Positions 59,321 through 64,000 of a stretch of DNA of 64,000 nt are shown one piece after another. The position numbers and the translations under genes were made by a program. The DNA comes from Cryobacterium tepidiphilum (GTDB lineage: Bacteria; Actinomycetota; Actinomycetes; Actinomycetales; Microbacteriaceae), in assembly GCF_003716325.1 (NCBI RefSeq), contig NZ_RDSR01000014.1:1-64000 (forward strand), given 5' to 3'. Positions within the stretch are counted from its first letter, which is position 1. Every line of letters begins with the position of its first letter. The notes under the pieces are model-generated. The model worked only from the letters and a program-made list of their open reading frames with translations, did no database searches and was not told where the DNA came from.

Positions 59321-59944
59321 GTGACCGAGACTGAACAAGCCGCGACCGGCGCCGGACTCGTCGTCGGCGACGATGGCCGTGCCCGGCCGTTGTGGGCATC
59401 CGTCGACCCGATGCTGCGCGCCTATTACGACACGGAGTGGGGCCTGCCGGTGCGCGACGAGCACGGCGTCTACGAGCGACTGAGCCTGGAGGCGTTCCAA
59501 GCCGGCCTGTCGTGGGCGACGATCCTGCGCAAGCGGGCCGCGTTCCGCGCCGCATTCGCGAACTTCGACCCCGACGTGGTCGCGGAGTTCACGGATGCCG
59601 ACGTGGCCCGGTTGCTCGCCGACGCCGGCATCGTGCGCAATCGGCTGAAAATCCTCGCCGCGGTCACCAACGCGAAGGCGACCGTCGCTCTCCGCGACGA
59701 GGGCGGACTCGCCGACTTCGTCTGGTCGTTCCAGCCTCCCGAAACGCCGCGCCCCCGCTCGCACGCGGAGGTGCCCACGACCTCTCCGGAGTCCGTCGCC
59801 CTCTCGAAGGCGCTCCGAAAGAAGGGCTTCGCGTTCGTCGGCCCGACAACGATGTTCGCGCTCATGGAGGCGATCGGCATGGTCGACACGCACCTCGTCG
59901 GCAGCCACCGCCGCGGCACCTCCGGGGTGTGGCCGGGCGAGTGA
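59321..59944 (+). CDS. DNA-3-methyladenine glycosylase I family protein, zinc site mostly lost
   Basis: A 207-residue Tag-family base-excision glycosylase. The family body is clear: YYDTEWGLPVRDEHGVYERL, LSLEAFQAGLSWATILRKR (with the catalytic-pocket Glu), GIVRNRLKI, VWSF, and LRKKGFAFVGPTTMFALMEAIGMVDTHLVG. Of the four zinc ligands of E. coli Tag, only the His in DTHLVG remains: the N-terminal Cys is absent, the first His (YHDNEW) is Tyr, and the last Cys is Ser. GTG 59321 follows GACAAT (59308-59313) by 7 bases, fitting a leaderless start. Confidence 0.88.
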   Translation: MTETEQAATGAGLVVGDDGRARPLWASVDPMLRAYYDTEWGLPVRDEHGVYERLSLEAFQAGLSWATILRKRAAFRAAFANFDPDVVAEFTDADVARLLADAGIVRNRLKILAAVTNAKATVALRDEGGLADFVWSFQPPETPRPRSHAEVPTTSPESVALSKALRKKGFAFVGPTTMFALMEAIGMVDTHLVGSHRRGTSGVWPGE

Positions 59945-59962
59945 CCGCGAGCCCGGCCCGGC

Positions 59963-60886
59963 TCAGCCGCTCCGCACGACCGCGGAGGCGACCACCAGGT
60001 CTTCCCAGGACATCCCCGAGCTCTTGAACACGCGCGGGCGGTTGCGGTCGACCGCGAGGGCGCCGGTCACGATGTCGCGCATCGGAACAAGCGAGAACGG
60101 GTCCAGCGTGCCCTCGTCGACCGCCATGATCACGTCGCCCGCCTCGCGCAGGGCAACCGCCCGGTCCTCCACGACGACCTGCGCGCGGCCCATCAGCGCT
60201 GAGTCCAGCTCTCGCACGCCCGGTTCGTGTGATCCGACGGCGACGACGCACGCGTCATCCGCCACCAGCGTGCCATCGAACAACGGATGCCGCGCCGTCG
60301 TCGCGCAGACCACCACCTGTGCGTCGGCCACGGCATGGACCGTCCCCACCCGGGCGTCCAGGCCCTCCACGCCGAGCCGCTCCACGAGCTCCTGCGCCCG
60401 AGACGCGTTCCGACCCACCACGGTCACCCGCTCGATGCTCCGGATCGCCCGGATGGCCTGCACGTGCCCGAGCGCCTGTGGCCCGGAGCCGAAGACGACG
60501 AGGTGCCGGGTCGCCGCCGGCGCCAGCAGGTCGGCGGCGGCGGCCGAGACCGCCGGGGTGCGCAGGGTGGTGAGCGCCGCGCCGTCCAGGAGGGCGGTCG
60601 GGGTGAGCGTGGCGGCATCCATCAGCAGGTAAGTGCCCTGGATCCGTTCGAGCCCGCGCTCGGCGTTGCCAGGTGCGACCGTGGCGACCTTCACGCCCAC
60701 GAAGTCGCGGGATTCGCTCGGCATCAGCAGCAGCTGGCCGTTTGTGACGTCGAGCACCCCGCGGTGGAAGTCGGACGCCGGATCGACGCCGCCCCGGAGC
60801 GCGTCCTGCACCGCGCGCACCGCGCCCTCGAAACCGAGGGCGAAGACGTCGTCGGCCCCGAACCACCGGGGCGCCCCGGCGCTCAC
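59963..60886 (-). CDS. Ornithine cyclodeaminase / mu-crystallin family reductase
   Basis: A 307-residue NAD(P)-binding protein. The Rossmann motif is HLVVFGSGPQALGHVQAIRA (about 128-147), with QLLLMPSESRDFVGVKVATVAPGN (about 52-75) from the family N-terminal domain. Members include ornithine cyclodeaminase, alanine dehydrogenase and delta1-pyrroline-2-carboxylate reductase. The start overlaps the stop of the proline-racemase-family gene by 4 bases. With that partner, reduction of pyrroline-2-carboxylate to proline in hydroxyproline or D-proline breakdown is the likely role (inferred). Confidence 0.85.
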   Translation of the reverse strand: MSAGAPRWFGADDVFALGFEGAVRAVQDALRGGVDPASDFHRGVLDVTNGQLLLMPSESRDFVGVKVATVAPGNAERGLERIQGTYLLMDAATLTPTALLDGAALTTLRTPAVSAAAADLLAPAATRHLVVFGSGPQALGHVQAIRAIRSIERVTVVGRNASRAQELVERLGVEGLDARVGTVHAVADAQVVVCATTARHPLFDGTLVADDACVVAVGSHEPGVRELDSALMGRAQVVVEDRAVALREAGDVIMAVDEGTLDPFSLVPMRDIVTGALAVDRNRPRVFKSSGMSWEDLVVASAVVRSG

Positions 60887-61920
60887 CGCAGCACCAGCCC
60901 GGTGCCGATGGGGTCGTCCGGGTCGAGAACGAACGCATGTTCGCCCGTGCGGTACGCCATCCCCTCCACCTCCGGAATAACCGCGCCTCTGATCGCGGAG
61001 GAGCCGGCGTCGACAGAGGCCGGGCCCCGCACCCGCCCCAGGAACCGGGTGCCCGCAATCGAGTCATGCGTGAGCACCTGCCCGGGAGCCAGGCGGCCGG
61101 CGTCGGCCAGCAGCGCGATGCGCGCCGCGCTGCCCGACCCGCAGGGGGAGCGGTCGATCCGGCCGTCGGCGAAGACGGTGACGTTGCGCTGGTGTGGTCC
61201 CTCGGGCGAGTCGCCGAGGTCGTCGTAGATGATGGTTCCGTAGACGCCGCTCAACCGGTCGTCGAGCGGATGCCGCGCCAGCCGGCTGTCGTTCAGCGCC
61301 CATTTGATCTCCCGGCCGAGTTGCAGCAGCCGGACGTAGTCCGCCGGTACGACGGAGAGGCCCAGCGCCTTCGCCTCCACGCTCGCGTACAGCGCGCCGC
61401 CGAAGGCGAGGTCGGCCTCGACGGGTCCGACGCTCGTGGCCACCTCGATGCCGCGGGCCACCGGGTAGGACGGCACGTTCTCGAACAGCACCCCGGTGAC
61501 GACGCCTGCCTCGCAGCGCACGTGGGCGACGACGCGGCCGGAGGGGACATCCATCGTGACAGGCGTCACCCCGTCGGTGGCTGCGGCGACCCGGCCGCTC
61601 TGCACCGCCCAGACGCCGAGCGCGATGGTGCCGTGCCCGCAGGCGGTCGAGTAGCCGTCGCCGTGCCAGAAGAGCACACCGAAATCCGCCCCGTCATCGT
61701 CGGGAGGAACGATGAACCCGCCGTACATGTCGGCATGGCCGCGCGGTTCCCGCACCAGGAGCTGCCGAATGGCGTCGACGTCGCCGGACTGCTGGGCGAA
61801 CACGCGCCGCTCGGCGACGGTTGCACCCGCGATATCGACGGGCACCTCCGGCACGATGCGGAACGGTTCACCTGCGGTGTGGTAATCGACAGTTCGCACC
61901 CGAGAAGTAATGTGCCACAT
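60883..61920 (-). CDS. Proline racemase / 4-hydroxyproline 2-epimerase family protein
   Basis: A 345-residue proline racemase-fold enzyme. Both catalytic Cys are present: Cys94 in STACGHGTIALG and Cys260 in DRSPCGSGSAAR. A Cys-Cys pair fits racemases and 4-hydroxyproline 2-epimerases; trans-3-hydroxyproline dehydratases usually have Thr or Ser at one site. It would make cis-4-hydroxy-D-proline or D-proline. No D-amino-acid oxidase or dehydrogenase for the next step is in the window. A minus-strand TACGAT box (61932-61927) ends 6 bases before ATG 61920. The GntR gene is divergent. Confidence 0.88.
   Translation of the reverse strand: MWHITSRVRTVDYHTAGEPFRIVPEVPVDIAGATVAERRVFAQQSGDVDAIRQLLVREPRGHADMYGGFIVPPDDDGADFGVLFWHGDGYSTACGHGTIALGVWAVQSGRVAAATDGVTPVTMDVPSGRVVAHVRCEAGVVTGVLFENVPSYPVARGIEVATSVGPVEADLAFGGALYASVEAKALGLSVVPADYVRLLQLGREIKWALNDSRLARHPLDDRLSGVYGTIIYDDLGDSPEGPHQRNVTVFADGRIDRSPCGSGSAARIALLADAGRLAPGQVLTHDSIAGTRFLGRVRGPASVDAGSSAIRGAVIPEVEGMAYRTGEHAFVLDPDDPIGTGLVLR
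61909..61919. promoter_or_regulatory. ATGTG/CACAT palindrome over the racemase start codon
   Basis: ATGTGCCACAT is a near-perfect palindrome overlapping the first codons of 60883-61920 in the gap before the divergent GntR gene. A related TAATA-N7-TATTA with TGTCAC core occurs at 62794-62810. Both could be sites for the GntR regulator; inferred. Confidence 0.35.
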
Positions 61921-62005
61921 ATCATGATCGTAGTGACTCGGGATGCCTGTGGGCGAGCAGTTCGATTCGCCGCAGCCGCATCGTTATCGAGGAGTGAGGA
62001 GAACC

Positions 62006-62680
62006 ATGGCACAGGCAATCCGCAAGGTGGAGCAGGTGCTGAGCCTGCGGAACCGCATCGGCGAGTCCTTGTCCGACGCGATCATCTCGGGTGAGCTCGC
62101 TCCCGGCACCCTGGTGTCCGTGCCCACCCTGGCCGCCCAGTTCGCCGTGTCGGCCACGCCGGTGCGTGAAGCCATGCTCGACCTCGAACAACGCGGCTTC
62201 GTCGCATCCGTTCGCAACAAGGGGTTCCGTGTCACCGACGTGAGCGAGCAGGACCTGCGCGAGATCATCGAACTCCGCCAAATGCTGGAGGCGCCGGCCA
62301 TGCGAGCGCTCGCGGGCAGCTTCCCCCTCGAGACGCTCCCGAGATGGCGTGCCATGGCCGACGAGATCGCCATGCACGCCGAAAAGGCGAACCTCACCGG
62401 GTTCATCGAGCGCGACCGCGACTTCCACCTCGGGCTGCTGGCGGAGTACGGGAACGCGCGGCTGGTCGACATGGTGCGCGAGCTCCGTACCCAGACGCGC
62501 ATGGTGAACCTCGCCCGCATGACGCACAGTCTTGAGCTGCCCGAGTCGGCGAGGGAGCACCACCGCATGCTTGACCTCCTGGAACAGGGCGACGGCGAAG
62601 GTCTTGAGGCCCTGACGCTGCACCACCTGGAGCACATCGTGGGCTGGTGGGCCGGGAGCCATCTCGCGGCATCCGTCTGA
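62006..62680 (+). CDS. GntR family (FCD) transcriptional regulator
   Basis: A 224-residue FadR-type regulator. The winged helix is at about 15-80 (LRNRIGESLSDAIISGEL, then QFAVSATPVREAMLDLEQRGFV), and the all-helical FCD effector domain is at about 85-215, with metal-ligand residues in ERDRDFHLGLL and the His in SAREHHRMLDLL. Such proteins respond to amino or carboxylic acids. Divergence from the racemase/reductase pair suggests it controls them, and perhaps the binding-protein gene that follows. ATG 62006 has GAGGAG upstream; the longer frame is rejected. Confidence 0.92.
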   Translation: MAQAIRKVEQVLSLRNRIGESLSDAIISGELAPGTLVSVPTLAAQFAVSATPVREAMLDLEQRGFVASVRNKGFRVTDVSEQDLREIIELRQMLEAPAMRALAGSFPLETLPRWRAMADEIAMHAEKANLTGFIERDRDFHLGLLAEYGNARLVDMVRELRTQTRMVNLARMTHSLELPESAREHHRMLDLLEQGDGEGLEALTLHHLEHIVGWWAGSHLAASV

Positions 62681-62793
62681 CCTGCTCGCCACAGCCCAAG
62701 GGAAGCGATGCGGGGAAAACAGTCGATGATCCCGCTGACGTGCACGGATCCGGCCGTCCGCGGGGAGTGCAGCGCACGAATGTGACGAGAATG

Positions 62794-62810
62794 TAATATG
62801 TCACCTATTA
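62794..62810. promoter_or_regulatory. TAATA-N7-TATTA palindrome before the ABC binding-protein gene
   Basis: TAATATGTCACCTATTA lies in an AT-rich island 85 bases before the next start codon, where a regulator or RNA polymerase could bind. The core TGTCAC also appears inverted as GTGAC 17 bases upstream. Confidence 0.4.
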
Positions 62811-62894
62811 TTGGAACGCCGACTGCCAGTAACGTAAAGGCAGTGGCGACGCGATAGTGTTACCCGGTTGTCACCATCAAAGGAGAGGCAGACA

Positions 62895-64000
62895 ATGAAC
62901 TTCGCACGACGTAGCACCCTGATCCTGGGCATCGCGACAGCGGTGGCCCTCGGCACGGCCGGCTGTAGCGGCGGCCTGCTGGGCGGAGGTGGCAGCGATG
63001 ACACCGGCAGCACCAGCGGCGGCGAGAGCGGCCCGATCAAGCTCGGCATGGTCATCCCCATCTCGGGCAGCAGCGCCCCGACGGGTGAGTACATGAAGAA
63101 CGGCGCAACCATGGCCGTCGACGAGATCAACAAGGACGGCGGCGTCAACGGTCGCCAGCTCGAGCTCCTCGTCGAAGACGAGGCCTGTGACGCTCAGCAG
63201 TCCGTCGCGGCGGCCAACAAGGTCGTCTCCAACGGCGCCGTGGTGTCGGTCGGCGGCTACTGCTCGGGCGCCACCCTGCCGGAGATCCCGATCTTCCAGA
63301 AGGCCGGCATCCCGATGATCATCCCGGCCGCGAACTCGCAGGACCTGGTGAATCAGAACGCCAAGAACGTCTTCCTGATCAACGGAACCGGCAAGCAGCA
63401 GTCATCCGCTGCCCTGAAGTTCATGAAGAAGCAGGGTTACAAGACGGTCGCGATCGTCGACGACAACACCAGCTACTCCAAGGACATCAACACCGAGACC
63501 AAGAAGCAGATCGAGGAGGACGGGTCGATCGACGTCGTCCTGAGCACCTCGGTGACCGCCGGTGAGAGCGACTACTCCGCCGTCGTGCGCGACATCATGC
63601 AGGCCAAGCCCGACCTCGTCTACTGGACGGGGTACTACCAGGAGGGCGGCCTGATCATCAACCAGCTGACGAAGGCCGGTTTCCAGGGTGACATCATGGT
63701 TGCCGACGGCAGCGTCGACGCATCGCTCGTGAAGATCGCCGGCGGGGCGGATGGCGTGTACGCCACGATGACCCAGACCCCCGACACCATCAAGGGAGCC
63801 GAAGACTGGATCGCCAACTACAAGGACAAGTTCGGATCGGCCCCTGGCCCGTACTCCACGCAGTCCTACGACGCGGTGCGCCTCGCCGCCGAAGCCATCA
63901 AGAAGGCCGGCAGCACCGACGGTGACGCCATCATCAAGGCGCTCGAGGGCATCGACGGATTCCAGATGTTCTCCGGCCCGCTGAAGTTCACCCCCGAGCA
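62895..64000 (+). CDS. ABC transporter substrate-binding lipoprotein, branched-chain amino acid type (partial)
   Basis: The open frame from ATG 62895 runs off the right edge (368 codons seen). An AAAGGAGAGG site precedes it. The signal ends in a lipobox around GTAGC, Cys24, followed by a Gly/Ser linker, then the periplasmic-binding fold IKLGMVIPISGSSAPTGEYM, DEINKDGGVNGRQLELLVED and the LivJ-type ligand region VGGYCSGATLPEIPIFQKAGIPMI. The ligand may be a branched-chain or other amino acid or amide. Given the racemase genes upstream, proline or hydroxyproline derivatives are a possibility (inferred). Membrane and ATPase subunits would lie beyond the window. Confidence 0.92.
   Translation, partial: MNFARRSTLILGIATAVALGTAGCSGGLLGGGGSDDTGSTSGGESGPIKLGMVIPISGSSAPTGEYMKNGATMAVDEINKDGGVNGRQLELLVEDEACDAQQSVAAANKVVSNGAVVSVGGYCSGATLPEIPIFQKAGIPMIIPAANSQDLVNQNAKNVFLINGTGKQQSSAALKFMKKQGYKTVAIVDDNTSYSKDINTETKKQIEEDGSIDVVLSTSVTAGESDYSAVVRDIMQAKPDLVYWTGYYQEGGLIINQLTKAGFQGDIMVADGSVDASLVKIAGGADGVYATMTQTPDTIKGAEDWIANYKDKFGSAPGPYSTQSYDAVRLAAEAIKKAGSTDGDAIIKALEGIDGFQMFSGPLKFTPE

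Overview
The window is chromosomal DNA of a high-GC actinobacterium, most likely a member of the Microbacteriaceae. The grounds are the very high G+C, frequent GTG starts, many genes that appear leaderless (a TANNNT box ending 6-7 bases before the start codon), a menaquinone rather than ubiquinone pathway, a 32-residue bS22-type ribosomal protein, an archaeal-type AspRS, and a small protein family (24179-24499) that I know only from that family. I saw no phage, insertion sequence or CRISPR array. The family assignment is an inference.

Layout. 1-119: tail of an unknown gene. 130-8306: a minus-strand operon from a TTGACA promoter, with a perfect 15-bp palindrome just downstream. It encodes a tripartite tricarboxylate transporter (TctB, TctA, TctC), an RraA-type aldolase/decarboxylase, an IclR regulator, a dehydrogenase, a CaiB/BaiF CoA-transferase, a citryl-CoA-lyase-like protein and a MarR regulator. 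Read together these suggest CoA-transferase-based breakdown of citrate or a citrate-like acid. 8602-9710: an orphan winged-helix regulator preceded by a leaderless, Cys-rich 34-codon ORF and two hairpins, which looks like an attenuator. 9885-16515: upp, tadA, a cation transporter, proC, a Trk/Ktr K+ system, an ArsR-type regulator, bS22, a glutaredoxin-like protein and a Dabb protein. 16697-22808: aspS, then a phosphatase leading into a cytochrome c maturation operon (ResA-like, CcdA, ResB, CcsB).

22907-38651 is a menaquinone region (menC, menB, menE, menA, menD, menF, menG and a polyprenyl diphosphate synthase). Between these genes lie a group 2 sigma factor, stress-associated small proteins (YihY/BrkB, a YtxH-like protein, CsbD), PPK2 and an amino-acid permease. 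menF and menG start 35 bp apart on opposite strands. A ferredoxin/adrenodoxin-type NADP reductase follows.

40187-47462 is a Tad (Flp/type IVb) pilus operon: Flp pilin, TadE, TadG, RcpC/CpaB, TadZ/CpaE, CpaF, TadB and TadC. No prepilin peptidase is present. 47620-54411: YajQ, tRNA-Tyr, a patatin-like protein whose catalytic Asp appears to be Asn, a small arsenic cluster (flavoprotein, ArsR, ArsC), a PadR regulator with a membrane partner, and an inositol-phosphatase-family enzyme. 54565-59944: an M23 peptidase, a GH13 glucosidase, tRNA-Thr and tRNA-Met, a DUF2277 protein, a RibD-like reductase and a 3-methyladenine DNA glycosylase that has lost most of the Tag zinc ligands. 59963-62680: a (hydroxy)proline racemase-family enzyme, an ornithine-cyclodeaminase-family reductase and a divergent GntR regulator. 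62895-64000: the start of a branched-chain amino-acid-type ABC binding lipoprotein, cut by the window edge.
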